A stretch of DNA of 64,000 nt from Rhynchosporium graminicola (lineage: Eukaryota; Ascomycota; Leotiomycetes; Helotiales; Ploettnerulaceae). The translations under genes were made by a program, and so were the position numbers. The stretch lies in NCBI GenBank assembly GCA_900074885.1, contig FJUW01000025.1, positions 186,001-250,000 on the forward strand, in the 5' to 3' direction. Of this stretch, positions 22,864 to 35,576 are shown in pieces. Under the pieces are notes generated by a model. It was not told where the DNA came from and did not search any database. It saw only the letters and a program-made list of their open reading frames with translations. The number at the start of each line of letters is the position of its first letter. Within the stretch, counting starts at the first letter, position 1.

Positions 22864-25800
22864 ATGGTATGTCTGTTTAAATTCAATCCATTTTTAATTT
22901 GAAGCTGTTAACATTTCGTAGGCGTCCAAATCTCGTATGGCGCAAGAGCAGCTTGCGCTGTTGGAGAAACAAGCTGCGCCTTTCGAAGACCAGTTGGTGG
23001 AAGCTGCTAAATTTATTGGTCTGGGTTTGAATAAAATATGCGATATCGAACAAACGGAATTTGGTCACTCGGAGGGAGCGAGACATGTCATATATCATGG
23101 CAGGGAAGAATGGCTCCTGAGGTGGTTGTTGAAAAGATTACAAGCTCCATCTGGTGAAATACCGAGGTTTGTTAGCATATCGAGATACATGCACTTTGCT
23201 AATATGTTGCAGAAAAACTCCTTCGTCATGGCGATTGCTAAGTCATCTTCTACGAAATATTCCCCTGCCAAATGCCGCTCGAATTTTGGTTGAACGAAAA
23301 CTCCTGTCGATCATACGACAAACTCTGGAGGAAGCACAGAAGTCTGCAGGTAAGGATGTGCAAACTAGGTCAACCTCCGAGTCGAGTGCAACAGAGCAGG
23401 AGACTGTCAAGACATCTAAGAAAAGGAAAAGGTCGGGAGAGTTGGTCACAAAATCAAATGCTGCGGGAAGCACCGCTCTGCCAAATCTATTGGATGCTAT
23501 ATTTTCGGTATTGAACTGTATTGTACAAAGTACAAAAGCAACGTCTTCCAGTTTAGACCAAGAACGAAGCTCGGCCGTTTCGGCAGAGTATATGAAAACT
23601 GTCATCAGGACGACAGCCGAAGAAGCTGCTACTATCTTGGGGCTATGGCTGTCTCTATGCCATGCTGCACTCCCACAAGTTGGAGGTCTTGCGTCTGTCG
23701 AATTCTGGCTCGATCCACTCGTCGAAGTGTGGGACTCGCACAGTGTAGATGACACCCCTCATCTGCATTTCTCGCTGCATGTAACGAGATCCCTACTGGA
23801 CCTTCTTCGATCTTCCAAGGTTGATAACTTTCCAGCCTCCTGGAGGCGGCTGTCAGAGATTCTTGTGGCTCGCAATATACTGCTGCCAATAAGAGCGGAC
23901 CAAAGTCTTTTAGAGATTTTGACAAAAGCCTCTGTATTACAGAACATCGACAATGCCCCACTGTTGTTTGATATAGCCATCCGGGCTGTTCAACCGACAG
24001 GGTCTGCTAGACGACGGAAAACTCCAGATGAGAAGTTCTTGCAGTCTGTTTACAAGACGCTCAAGTCTTCAATGTCAGGTCTGAAAGGAAACCATGGAGG
24101 TCAGATACGTGCAATGTTGCGTTTGGCGATTGATCACAGATTAGGTAAGCTGCTCTACAATCGGTTGGTCGGAGAAGTTCTTCGGAGCCAGAACTTCGCG
24201 GGAATAAGTACTGACAGCATCAGACTTGGATCTTGCTGTTCTGCGAGAGATCTCTTCCGAATTTGCCATGGCAGATTGGCATATTCTGGCCACCATTATA
24301 GAGCTAGATGCAAATGTGTTCCTCCTAGGCGAAGGTATTATCCTTCTGGACCAACTCCTCGAGGCTATCACGAAAGCTTCATTATCCCAGACCTGGTCAA
24401 ACATCCAGGAAAATGTTGTTTCCACAGTCCTAGTGCCTCTTATGCGAGCATTTGCCCAAGCTCGTGATCTTTCGGGCTTCATACGGCACTGGTTTCAACA
24501 GCTCAGTCTCTACGAGACACTCCGAAATGATGCCAAAGTAGATATATTAAGTGCCTGGGAGGACGAGGCTCTTCAAAACGAGCTTCAGAAGCTCATGGAA
24601 CCATCCCTGACTGTTTCCCAGATCACAAAGATCTTAGACTGGTTATCAGAAGAAGTTGCTGAACACCCTGATGCAGTTTGTGTCATTCTCGAAGCCATCG
24701 CTGGATCTGTGTCCCAAGAGGAGCAAGTAGTTGATGCTGTCAATTCGCGCCTGTACGATATCATGTTCGACAACAATGCCGCTGACAAACTCAACTCAAG
24801 ATACCGGTGGCGGTCCTGGAGAATCCTCTCGCGTCCGATGAGCTGGTTTGAGATAGACGATCTGAAAAAAATTGGTGCACTCTGGGAAGACCAGGCGACG
24901 CCCTTTGCTGCTCTGTCAAGCTTGTCTAGCTCTGAGAGCATCCTCAGGATCAAACCTAAGGAGAAACGAGGTCTGGAATCGCTTGAAATTTTTAGATTCA
25001 CATGTTCGGCGTGGACAGCAGCAACGAAGCAGAGGAGGTCCGTCCAATCGTTACAATCTCCAGCTAAAGCTATCATTCTAAGTCTTTTGCGGGCACTGGC
25101 CAAAGACGTTAGTCAGCTTTTTACTGACCTACAGGAGAACAAGGAGCTCAGTGATGAACTTTGTGACTCCAAACAGAATTCTCTGTTTAGAGGCAAGGGC
25201 TGGATGATGTGGGCCCTGATTAGATGCTTGTTCGTTGAGCACCCGAATGTCCTTACAATTTTCCTCTCCTCCGAAGAGCAAATTTTTGCGGAAATGCTAG
25301 AACAAATCTTCTTGATAGCCTCAGCAACCTTTTCTGACAACGAATCGGCCCACAGCAGCAGATTTTTCCAAAAGAACCCAGCAGCCTTCCAAGAAATCTG
25401 GAGACTTGCTTTACGCGGAGGAGCATCGACCCTAAGAACCAATGTCCCAGAATCCGTCGATAATCCAATTCTCTCCCACACGCCACTTACGAAGCAATTC
25501 GTTACAACCATCCTTAGTCACAAAACAAATCTCAGTAACCCACTCATCAAGTCTACCGGCATCAACGCATTTGCCATCCGTAGTCTCAATGATTTGACCG
25601 TCGATGAAATCCCCAAGGAATTTAGAGGCCAAATCTTATCCAGTTGGTCAATAGCTGACCAAGCTGCCGATCTAGATAATCTTCCTTCCCTTGAATCTGG
25701 AGTCCTGAACAACAGCGTTCTGTTCTTAAAAAGGAAAATCTTGTGTCGCCCCAAGCTTTATGAGAGTATGAGATTTCGTGACTTTTTCGACCTGGCAGAT

Positions 25801-27459
25801 AATCTTGCGGAAGCAAGACGTCCAAAAATCTCCGATAATCTAGCTTCGCTGAAAGATCTAGCTCGTCTGACATTCATTTCCGCACTTCAAACGATGGACC
25901 AGCCTCGAAGCATTACATACATTACTGATGCAGTCAAGAAGATACAGAAGATCATCAATAAAGCTGGCGAAAAGAAGAAGCACAAGATGAACTTTGCTGT
26001 CATCACTATGATCGAGGTCGTGCTCAGCGAATGCCTAGGAAAGGCAACTGCGCTGAACGATTCAGACATCATCCAGCGGAATGACCTTGAGATCGTCACT
26101 GTTCTCTTCAAGAGCACCATTCTATCACAGTTGGAGGATGTTATACACAAGTTCCGGAGAGATAATACAAACGACTCTTTGCACATTCTCTGCATCATTG
26201 ACGCTCTTGCTACGCTTGGCGTAGATGAATCGAGGCTTGCTGGTCTCGAGGACGCTCTAGCAGCCCTGGTGGACTCGGCTGGCAACATGGACAATCAATT
26301 TGGAGAGAGGCTGAAGACCTTCATGGTGATACATGGAGCCAAGACCGATTCATCTACTCGGCTAAAGGGTTCCGTAACAACCTTATATGCTCGACAATCA
26401 ATTATTGCACGGACGAACGCCGTAATATCGAAGATGGACAATGATGAAAAGCTGGCGCTGCTCGGAGAACTATTTGGAGAAGATTTAAGTGGTCTGGTCC
26501 AACTTGACCAGTTGCTCGCTGCGAGACATATCATAATATCCATTGAAGGTATGCATTCATACGAAAGTCTTATTGTACCTTTACTAATCTGGTCCAGATA
26601 CTCGGAAACCTAAGCAAGAAACTCGACATTTAGATGACTCTGACGAGGAAGACGAGAAAGAAAGCTTCGACTTGACTGTAGCTTATACCATTCTCGCCCT
26701 CCAATTAAGACGTTGTACAGATGTTGTGCAATTTAACGTAATCAGTGAAACACTAATGCTGATGCTTGAAACCAAAGTAAGTCCTCGTGGCTACATATTT
26801 GACACTATATTGACGATTCTCAGCGTCGAAGCATTTCCCAGTACAACATTGACGCTACACTCGGAAGCATTACTACTCTTTGTTCACCAAACAGCCCCAA
26901 CATTTACCCTATATATACGCATCTCTGCTGGCTTATGCAGTCCGTCCTGACCCACCAACGCCTGAAATTGAAAGGCCATTCTCATCTCACTCAACAAACG
27001 CTCCAATCCCTCCTACGATGTCTCTTCACGCCACTTTCACATAACACCAGTAAGACTAATACATTCGGCTTACCACCACCTTGGCTCGTCCCTACATCTC
27101 ACCAGCTTAAGGCCGCTCACGGCGAAGCGTTCACCAGACTCGTCCTCTCAATTTGCGACCCAACAGTCTCGGCAGTCCAAGGCAATTCTAATACCTTAAC
27201 GTCCGAAAAAGACAAAGCAAAACGCATTGCAGCGCAGTATATGAAGTTCGTACTAGAAGCCTATGTACGTGGCCAGTTAGAGATGAAGATGTTACCTGAA
27301 GTGAGGGAGAAGATGATCCCAGGACTGTATGCTATTTTGAACTGCTTCACAGAGGAAATCAGAGATGCAGTTAGTGCGGAACTAGATTCGAGTGGCAGGG
27401 CCGTTTTCATGAGGCTGTATGCGGACTGGAGGAAATTTGAGAAGCCAAGAGGCTATTGA
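22864..27459 (+). CDS. URB2: Urb2/Npa2-family nucleolar ribosome-biogenesis protein
   Basis: Six exons: 22864-22866, 22922-23166, 23213-24144, 24224-26548, 26598-26776 and 26824-27459; introns are 46-79 bp. Together they encode 1439 residues in continuous phase. The first exon is only the ATG codon, followed at once by GTATGT. The protein is an almost all-helical repeat solenoid. It has a basic segment near 160 (SKKRKRSGE), an acidic insert (DDSDEEDEKES) around 1180, and a C-terminal domain of about 200 residues with a short stretch (VLTHQRLKLKGHSHLTQQTL then SLLRCLFTPLS) typical of the Urb2/Npa2 C-terminal domain. In yeast Urb2 acts with Urb1, Dbp6, Rsa3 and Nop8 in early 60S assembly and 27S rRNA processing in the nucleolus. 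The family call rests on recognition of the C-terminal domain and overall length. Confidence 0.9.
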
Positions 27460-27518
27460 TGAGGTACATAACCCGATATGAGGTTAGTGGCAATGTTACC
27501 GCCGAATATACAAAATAA
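27460..27518. terminator. 59-bp tail-to-tail interval of URB2-like and Zn2Cys6 genes
   Basis: The stop codons of the two convergent genes are separated by only 59 bp, so the 3' UTRs must overlap and the transcripts are antisense to each other at their ends. A polyadenylation-like AATATACAAAATAATC lies inside the interval. Confidence 0.6.
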
Positions 27519-29711
27519 TCACCATTCGATTGTTGTACTTCTCCGTTCTTGTGTCCCAATTTTCTCACACTTACATACCAAGCTTCTCCTCCAGGTGTCA
27601 ACCTTCAGGTCTGCCACCCGACATCGGGCTCCTTCAGGGATATAACCGTTCTCGTCCATAGATTCTTCCTCTATTCCCATTATCCATTCGTTGACAGCGG
27701 CCATGCATAATGCATCCCATAGACCTTCTTTGCATTTTGCTCTTCTCATCAACGCAATACAACGCCTCCTGATAATTGGCTCGCGACACCACTTCGCTAC
27801 CAAGCGTAGTGGATTGACAATCCCTATGTCGAACGTGTATAGATCGTCCTGGGCGAACAAAGGATCGTCTGTTATCTTTTCTGCGGTGTCAATCATATAG
27901 CGGAATGTTGAAACGAAAGAGTCCAGCGAGTTCGAGAAAGAAGAAAGTAGCATGACCCGGTGTGTCAAGGCTTCGATATGTAGTAAGGCGGCTGCTGCCC
28001 AACGCCTACTACCTTCTTCTTGGCAGTCGTAAAGCGGAGCGTAAGCATCGAGCCATCTTGTCATCTCCTTTAAATAGCTTGCGAATTCAATGCGCTGAGC
28101 CTGCGGTAACGAGGAAGGGAGTCCAGTCTCTGATTCCGGATGAACTTTTACCGTTCCCGTCTCCGTGCCAGTGTCGACGCGCGTCATGCGCGTATTGTTG
28201 TCTAGTTGGGGATATGATTTTGTGGTTGAAGCTATAAAATGTGATGTGCGGCGTTGGATGAGTTCTAAGTATGTCCTTGATTCTTGCAGACTCGTAAACA
28301 CGTCTGGCATATCCTGAACCATTTTCTCGTCCTCATTCATCATCTCTAGGTGAACAGATGCTGGCCGAGGATCAATCCAATTCATGATTTGTAAATCCAT
28401 TCGTTTAAACATGTTGATGATTTCTTTCTCAACTGCGGCGCTTGATTGCAGGGCAGCCTCGGTCGTCAGGTAAGGATTCTTCGCATCCTGCCAGTCCTTG
28501 AAGATTTTGTGACCTGAAACCATATGTGACCAGGCGTGGAAATAGTTTCCTTGCAGAGATTCAAAGCAGACAACGAGTAAACAAGCTATCAGTGCATCGT
28601 TAAGTCCTTTCTCGCCAGCTACGAGGTTTTCTCGCATTTGTGAAACAGCAATGCCATACTATTCAAAAGTTAACGGCTGCTGTAATACGAGTCTTCAAAT
28701 TTGCGCAAAGGAGGAAGTGCGAGCCCAGGGTGATCTGAGCCAGTGACCTTTGAGAAGATAGTTGTATATCGGGGTAGTTCCACTGACCTGAGTAAGTGCA
28801 AAATGATACCGAGGTGAGATTACTATACCACTCGTTGCATACTTGTCCTCCTGAAATTTACGACCACAACCTGAAAGAGCACCAATTGCAGTCAAAGCAG
28901 TCCGGATGAAGGGTGTTCGATGGGAAGCTTGAGGCAGAATGGTTTCCCAGAGCGATGTTGGAAACAGGCCTGGCAGTGAGTGGCTCGTGCTTTCAATAAA
29001 ATGAGAAAAGGATTGGTAGTGATCCTGTGATCTGAAGGACTCGGTCGTAATTGATCGAGGAAGGACTTGCAGGTACCGGCCCAGATTTCTTTCTGGAGTG
29101 GGTTGGAGGACTTGTGTAGTTGAAGCGTCCTTTAGTGGTAAGTCAGCATTTTGCTAATTCGGATGAGCTTCGAAAGGGGCATAGAACCAAGTCCTCGTAA
29201 TATCGTAGGTGGTTGACTTTATTGTAATTTGGCAGCGCTGTTTAATACATACATTAGTTAGGAGAGGCAGCAATGGTCTTGATGCCGGATCCCGTGCGGT
29301 CCAAGGTCCAGCCTTGTTTCTAGATCTTTGAGAACGATAGCAGGGAATGACATACCTGAATATGTTAGCATAATCTCATTCTTTAACGTTGTTGGAAAAT
29401 AAAACCATCAGATCGACGACAATTGAAAAGAAATGATCATTACTGACCCTTCGCATCGTCCCCAGAACTTCAAGCATCTTAAGCAGGATGGCTTGGTCTC
29501 ATCACACTTGACTCTTCGCTCTCTATTGCGGACAGATGTGTTAGCAAGTTTAGGTTGAAGAACAATTACGGATAACATGCTTGCACGTGGAACAACCTGT
29601 CCTGGTTTTTGGCTTTCCAACACGACTTCGATGCTGCGGTTGTGTAGTGTCATCCTGACATTTCTCTGGCACTGCTGATGGAGGGCGGTAACTTATATCC
29701 TTAGAGTCCAT
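27519..29711 (-). CDS. Zn2Cys6 binuclear-cluster transcription factor
   Basis: Exons 29711-29577, 29518-29448, 29355-29253, 29129-28788 and 28658-27519 (introns 58, 92, 123 and 129 bp) give 596 residues. Residues 40-67 are a perfect Cys-x2-Cys-x6-Cys-x6-Cys-x2-Cys-x6-Cys cluster (GCSTCKHRRVKCDETKPS, then CLRCLKFWGRCEG), with the usual basic KHRRVK between cysteines 2 and 3; it is preceded by a basic GKPKTRT. The rest is the helical middle region found in fungal-specific transcription factors (LPGLFPTSLWETILPQAS, TPFIRTALTAIGALSG, then DALIACLLVVCFESLQGNY). This class also contains regulators annotated as C6 or sterol-uptake/drug-response factors. Target genes are unknown, and no cluster lies beside it. 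The intron between exons 1 and 2 splits the zinc cluster, as is common in this family. Confidence 0.92.
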
Positions 29712-30739
29712 GTCGGAAGAGGCGCATACGATCTCACCTCCTTGCGCACAATCAAGCCATTCAAATGCCGAGTAGCTGAACAATTTGTTGGATATACACA
29801 AACTTCGGTAGTGACTTCACACTCATGTCGCTTCCATGATGCGGCACGGCTGTCTGGGCTTGGGCCTCGGAAAGGCGCGCCAATCAGAAAATGTCTCGGT
29901 ATCTATTGTCAAATCCCAGGATCCTCCCCCACTTTCGCTTCGGAGTAGAATTCCACAGCTCTGTGATTGTCGTCCGATGGAGGTATATCTTGGTGCTTGT
30001 TTGTTTACTGTAGTGGCGTACTCTGCAACAAGCGAGAATACGTTCCTCTACCTAAGGTAACTACCTACCTTACTCAGGCATCACTGAGAGCTTCCATCTT
30101 CCGCCTTCGAAATTGCGACGAAATTACTCTCTAATGAGATTTGCGATAACATGGCACCCAGATATGCACAAGTCTTGATTAAAGGAGATATTGGAGAAAC
30201 ACGCTAAATTGAAACTAATCGCTCTAATGCACGGCTGGCCCTCTCCGAAACAATAGGTTCATCCGAACATCGTTAAAACCCCCTGTTGCAGGCATGAATG
30301 ATCTCATCTTGCAGACGATAAACCGCCGTGTATGAAGTTCGATATGCAACAAAAGCTTTCAGATGACTACGATTCAGCTTAGCTCGGGTCGAAGTACGAG
30401 GTGTATTCATCTTCGACTTTGAATGAAAGGTTGACCAATCTTGTGCTCACTCCATCCATTCTTGTACTTGAAGCAGTTTGACTCTCATTCTTCTGCAATT
30501 CGGTTGTTTTGATCTCTCGGTTAGGCGACATCAAAGTATACCGCCAACGCAAAACCAAAAGCTTGTATCGGAATTAATAATAAGGCGGTATAGTAAAAAC
30601 GGTTATCGAAATGCCTTCCAGGATTGAAGTTTTGCCAGTGTGTAAGAGTGATCGTGAAAAGAATTGCGATAATATGCAAAAGTGAATCGTAAAGGATCTT
30701 CCAAAAAACGCGCCAAAGGTTTCTTCGCTATAGACACAA
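29712..30739. other. Intergenic stretch upstream of the Zn2Cys6 gene
   Basis: No supported gene. The part next to 29712 is the promoter of the minus-strand regulator; the part near 30740 is the 3' flank of the next gene. A minus-strand frame at 30603-30851 is a shifted continuation of the neighbour and could be an extra exon if an intron exists near 30780. Confidence 0.4.
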
Positions 30740-31177
30740 TTAAAAGATGCCCTTCATTTGTAAGAAAGAAGGACACCATACACGAGATATTCTTTGTACA
30801 GCAGGTTTGAGAGTCTCTTTGTGAACCTCCATTCGCATTTTCACAGACCAAATCCGTGTATCCCCGAACATTTCTGTATATTCCTGGGTTGTCATCATAT
30901 ATAGGGCAATCCCACTTCCTCTAAACCGTCGTGATAGTGCGATTGCTTCCTCTGTGTTGATTCTGCAGATTGCTTCGAGGTAAGATGCAATGAACTCTTG
31001 GACTGTAACTTCGGAGCTTTCTTCGGATGGTATGGGTAGCATTATCGGAACTGATGCTTCTTCTTGTGTTGATAGTTGATATTCGGATAGTAAGGGTGTT
31101 TTTTCGTTATTTGGAAAAAGCTGATTAATACTTGTTTTGCGGAACCGTTTGATAAAGGAAGGAAATTGTCGAGGCAT
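30740..31177 (-). CDS. Small protein with a SAM-like helical segment
   Basis: Single-exon model, 145 residues, ATG at 31177. The first 30 residues are basic and Ser/Asn-rich (MPRQFPSFIKRFRKTS) and do not form a signal peptide. Residues about 55-125 form a helical block (VTVQEFIASYLEAI, then GSGIALYMMTTQEYTEMFG, then VKMRMEVHKETL) whose order and hydrophobic pattern resemble the last helices of a SAM domain, where a Gly-x-x-Leu turn and Thr-x-x-Glu/Asp-Leu precede the final long helix. That assignment is tentative. The C-terminus may be wrong: a GTATGG donor lies just before the last 13 codons, and another frame stays open beyond it. Confidence 0.6.
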   Translation of the reverse strand: MPRQFPSFIKRFRKTSINQLFPNNEKTPLLSEYQLSTQEEASVPIMLPIPSEESSEVTVQEFIASYLEAICRINTEEAIALSRRFRGSGIALYMMTTQEYTEMFGDTRIWSVKMRMEVHKETLKPAVQRISRVWCPSFLQMKGIF

Positions 31178-31697
31178 TTTGAAAGATCTAGGTAGTTCCT
31201 ACTATATCCAGAATACAATATAGATTATCGCAGTTTCCTTTTTATACTGCGGTTTTGGGTAAGGTTTACGAAAATTTCATGAGCATTTCGAAATCAGCAG
31301 GTGCAGTGGGAGTTTTACTACTATAGTGCCCGGCTAGCCTCATGGAAACTAATGATTTTGGTCGAATATACGTAGTGCGCTCGTGTTGTAACTACAGGTA
31401 ATCGGTAACTCCGGTACGATAGCGTCGGTGGCCCAGAATCCGGCATGCCGAGGACTAGAAGAGACTGCGAGGACGGGTATGCTAACTTACTTGCCCATAG
31501 CCGAAAGATAGTCAGAACCCAAACGCGACCATCTCGGCTGACCCGCACTGCTAACGTGTATAAAGTCACTTACCGAGGAATTTATACTTGTACTTGCTCC
31601 ATATGACAAAAGATATATGCTTGTAAGTAGCTCTTCGATACGTATCTCTTGTTTATCCAATATATTATCTATATAATCCACATCTTACACCTTCGGT
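31178..31697. promoter_or_regulatory. Divergent promoter region between the SAM-like and HsbA-like genes
   Basis: The two genes start away from each other across 520 bp. A TATA-like ATATATTATCTATATAATC stretch sits just before the HsbA-like ATG (about 31659-31678). The minus-strand frame 31321-31569 has no recognisable feature. Confidence 0.45.
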
Positions 31698-32438
31698 ATG
31701 CTGCCAATCACACCGTTCCTCCTGCTTGTGGCGACCACGCTAGCTGTCGCAACGCCTCTCACTACTCGTGATACAGGAACAGACCTGCTCATAACTGATC
31801 TTCTTCGTCTCGACCGTGCGATTAGAACTATCACATACGCTGCCGGAAATTATACCGGAGGTGCCGAAGGATACAAGGCCATTCGAGAATCATTCGCGGA
31901 AACCAATCGTACAAATCGCATTGCCTACTATGATGCTATGACTATTACTCCCCGTAAGCAGAAATACTTATGAGAAGATAAAACTCCGCTGACAATCGCA
32001 ACAGAAAACGTGAAGGACTCCAAAGCAATTATCGCTGTTGTTTCACACCCAATCACGCCAGATATCACGGATGCCGTCAACGCATTAATCGCAAAGAAGT
32101 CATTGATCGATGCGGCTGGTTTCATGAAGGAAACTGCTGCTGGTTTGAATCTGATCTCTTATGATCACGATACTTTGAGCTTGATTGCTGTTGCGCCAAA
32201 ACTGGCATTGGCAACAGTTCCGAGTGCAGCAGTACCGGTATTGGCCATAGATCTAACGGTACAATCCAAATCCCAGTGCATTGCTCTTTGTTTCAAGTTG
32301 CAGTCTGTCAGACACTTTCTGAAGACTTTGTTCCGTGTCTTACTGCCCGCTGAAATGAAGCTTGAGCTGACTTCTAAACAGTGGAGGGAGGGCGTATTGG
32401 CTTTTGGCGGCGTACCTTTGGCACCCATAACAATGTGA
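31698..32438 (+). CDS. HsbA-like secreted cell-wall/hydrophobic-surface-binding protein
   Basis: Exons 31698-31953 and 32005-32438 (51-bp GTAAGC..CAG intron) give 229 residues. Residues 1-18 are a signal peptide (MLPITPFLLLVATTLAVA). The mature protein is all-helical, with LLITDLLRLDRAIRTITYAA, potential N-glycosylation sites NYT and NRT, SKAIIAVVSHPITPDITDAV and IAKKSLIDAAGFMKETAAG. This is the pattern of the hydrophobic surface-binding protein A / cell-wall galactomannoprotein family (HsbA), where two long helices alternate with variable loops. Aspergillus HsbA binds hydrophobic polyesters and recruits cutinase-type esterases. The last 60 residues (from TVQSKSQC) are less typical and may reflect a shifted C-terminus or a further intron. 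It is next to, and co-directional with, another secreted-protein gene. Confidence 0.8.
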
Positions 32439-33729
32439 GACTTGCTGATACAGATGGTCATCATCAGTATCAAGATAGTAGTCGAGGTTATGTAGAGTTG
32501 GAGTGATCGTCCCATGGATACAATACACGAATGATTGAGTTATCCTTGTCTTGCTTCTGAATTTCTTTCTCTATTATGGCTATTCCAAGACCTGGTGCTA
32601 TGATCTCCCGTGGAAGGATAGCATCTAGAACTCATCAGGATGAGCAACAGCTGGGAGTTGTTTTAGCATATTCATGTCTATGAAGGTGAGAAACGATGTG
32701 TGGTGCGGTCCCACTTCAAGTCAACAAGCTCAGGTCAAGAACGGTACCTTCTGTAACACACAATGCCACCTGCGAAAACGAGTTCTACATCGTATACATT
32801 TCAATCTACCAGTATTGAATCGTATGCTCAGGTCCAGTAATCATGCCCAGGATTCGCACACAACTTCGTGAACTTCGTAAGTGGTTGTAACGAGCTTATG
32901 TACTGACTCGATGACCCGACGATCTAACGATTATCAACCTCGCCGCGAGTCATTCGAGCACCCGGTAATTGCGGGCATGTTTCCAAGTCTTGCCGGCTTT
33001 TGCAAGGGGGATACAGCATGGCAGAAGCCGATATCAAAAGACAACGGACCCGACAAGTTGGTGCTCGGGCTCAAGATTAAGGTTATAGGTTATTTACTCC
33101 CGGAAAGAGGCGAAAGTCTAATAAGCGTAAAACTACAACCTTCCTCTTTTGATCAACATACGAAGTCATGAATCGAGGATTTTTTATGAAAAGTCGATGA
33201 GTCTGTATTTGCTTTCTAGCTTTGATGGATTTGCACTGACTTGATATAGCCATGTCGAAATCTGGCCTTTGGTCAGTGCACGGTGACCAATGTCTGGAAG
33301 TGGATGAGGGCCAATGTCCCAAGCTTATCACGCAGGCTTACCAGACTGATCTGTGAGTGGATTCTTACACCCGGGGAAGGCGGGGGCTCCGAAAGTCTTC
33401 GGAATGCCAAATTGAAATTGTTCTCGAAGAGTGTCGAGGATAGGGGAGGCTGGGGTACTTACCTGGGCTGCATAGCGGCGGTTCATACTTATGTCAATAA
33501 CCATTACCTCCGCCAGGCGCAGCTGAATAGCTTGGTACGGACTTTACTTCGCTTTATCCACTTATCGGAGAAGAGAAGGAGATTCAAATCGGGGAAAGTG
33601 GAATTCCCGAGCTCAGCTAGAATGGCAAGTTGAAAGTGTACTATATATGATATAACACAGTTTGGCAAACTCGTTTCTTTGCACTTGCAGTGCTGTCAAG
33701 AGTAGTGAAACTTCAATTCAAGTGCAACA
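32439..33729. other. Intergenic stretch between two secreted-protein genes
   Basis: About 1.3 kb with no supported gene. Frames at 32674-32871, 32881-33171 and 33283-33633 have no signal peptide or domain. The right end is the promoter of the next gene. Confidence 0.45.
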
Positions 33730-35576
33730 ATGTTTTTCCAATCATCCTTAACTGCGGCCATTGGCCTTGCCACCTTGGCAACAGCCTTGACATGTAATTC
33801 CTCGACCAAGCTTTCAACAGGTATCTTTCTCCCAATTAGACCTTTTCAGATCATGAGTTAATCCACATGTAGAAGCGCAAGACTTGTTTGAATTTTCCAT
33901 GTCAATTAATGATGCAAGATTCGATGAGTCTTACAAAATGATTTGGACTGAAGACAACGGCCCGTGGTCGGTTCGATTTACTGCGTGGTACACAGCGGGA
34001 TTACTCTACCGGAATCAAGGCGACGACTTGGAGAACGCGAAGGGAGCGATCAAGTCAATGCAAGTCCCAAATCCTGCCTATCATGGGCATCAGTACTAAC
34101 TTTCCCAGCCTGGCAACCCAGATGAACGAAAACTTCACTTCACCATGGTATGGTGACTTCAAACTATCTCCTGATGGTAAGCGCACAATTGAAACATACT
34201 ACCAGGAACTTTCTGACTGAACTTAGAACCTAGTCCCCAGACTCCGCTCTACCCTCCAAAGATCTACGTAAGGATTTGATTTCTAGAAAATGTTTACTTT
34301 TACTTAACTAACACGAGACAAGGGTTCCTACGACCCGAATTGGCGTGAATTTGTCGGTTCTCAGTTAGTCCAGTGCGTTGAGGAGTTTGAGGATCTCCTC
34401 GGTCCAGATCTCGTGCAAGAGATTGAAACCGCAATGGTTCACGCCGCCGTGGGTGCCATGAAAAGAAATGGCACGAACTCTGACGGCGACAACCTCATTC
34501 TAGCCTACTCCAACCCGGCATACATGCGAGCCCTAAATGTAGGATGGATCGGAAGTCGTATCAAGAACCAGACCTTCATAGACTTCGGCAACACTCAAGG
34601 AGACGAGCTTTTCAAACTTTTCACTAAGATGGGAGCAAATACTATGGGTGAATACAACGCCCCCAACTACTACGGCATGGATTTCTGGGCCTTGGGAGCT
34701 ATGGAAAAGTACGGCCCTGAGAACTCTTCATTCAAGGCACATGCACCTGTCATAATGGCAAAGCTCTGGGACGACATTGCCGACCACTACAACCCATATC
34801 TCGGAAATATGGTTGGTCCTTATGATCGAGCATACACCCGCGACATGAATGTTCACGATGCCATTCTCTCATTATATTTCTGGGGTATTTTCGGACATGG
34901 AAAAGCTGCAGGCCCTCCAAAGGGAGAGATAGATCTCCGTTACGACGCTGCTCAAGGATCAGCAATTGCGCTCATCCTGGACAATGTTGCAAGCGCCATG
35001 TCTTTGGAAGTCAAGGAGGCCTTGCTGGGAGAATTTGGCGAGAAACGCCTCTTGAACAGAACTGTCTACTACGACCTCGAGACCGACAACAACAGAACGA
35101 CTACCGCTTGGATCAGCAAATCTTTGATGATTGGCGGCCAGAAGCTTGCCGAGAATGTTGATCGTGGCAAGCAATTCGTACCTGCCATCGTCCACTGGGC
35201 ATCAGATCCAACACACAAGCCAAGGCCGCTTAATGGTTATTTCAGCTTATTCCCATCAACCACCACAATTACCGCCATTGCTGAGAGTCAGAAGTTGACG
35301 ATCAGCTACCCAAACACGACTCAAGACGGGTCGGACTCGTTCCAGTTTATGCTGTCGGGTATCCCACCACCGTGGAGCCTGGCGGGAAATGTCGTCGATG
35401 GATTTACGAATGTTCCCTGCTTGGATGTTAATGTCACAGCTCCAGGACTTCAGCGACTTCCCACGGTTTATGGATCGTCGATTTATGGGTCTTGGTATTA
35501 TAATATCACCTACCTCGTCCCTTCGAACTTCACGGGCACTCCTATGATCTCGTTCGATTTGGCACCCACGTGTTAA
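33730..35576 (+). CDS. Secreted protein with six-hairpin (alpha/alpha) glycosidase-like character
   Basis: Exons 33730-33820, 33873-34053, 34109-34176, 34227-34267 and 34323-35576 (introns 50-55 bp) join in phase to 544 residues. Residues 1-19 form a signal peptide (MFFQSSLTAAIGLATLATA). Many NxS/T sites fit a secreted glycoprotein. The body has helical hairpins with Trp/Tyr/Asp-rich turns: WYTAGLLYRNQGD near 60, a conserved-looking block GEYNAPNYYGMDFWALGAME, then WDDIADHYNPYLGNMVGPYDRAYTRDM. This resembles (alpha/alpha)6 toroid enzymes, possibly a carbohydrate-active hydrolase or lyase, but I cannot assign a CAZy family or a substrate. The C-terminal 150 residues look beta-rich. The gene is intact. 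The fold assignment is inference; the gene model is strong. Confidence 0.85.

Noticed and set aside
23243..26543. Several minus-strand frames of 80-170 codons
   Set aside because: Shadows of the URB2-like gene, whose plus-strand exons are continuous in phase and recognisable.
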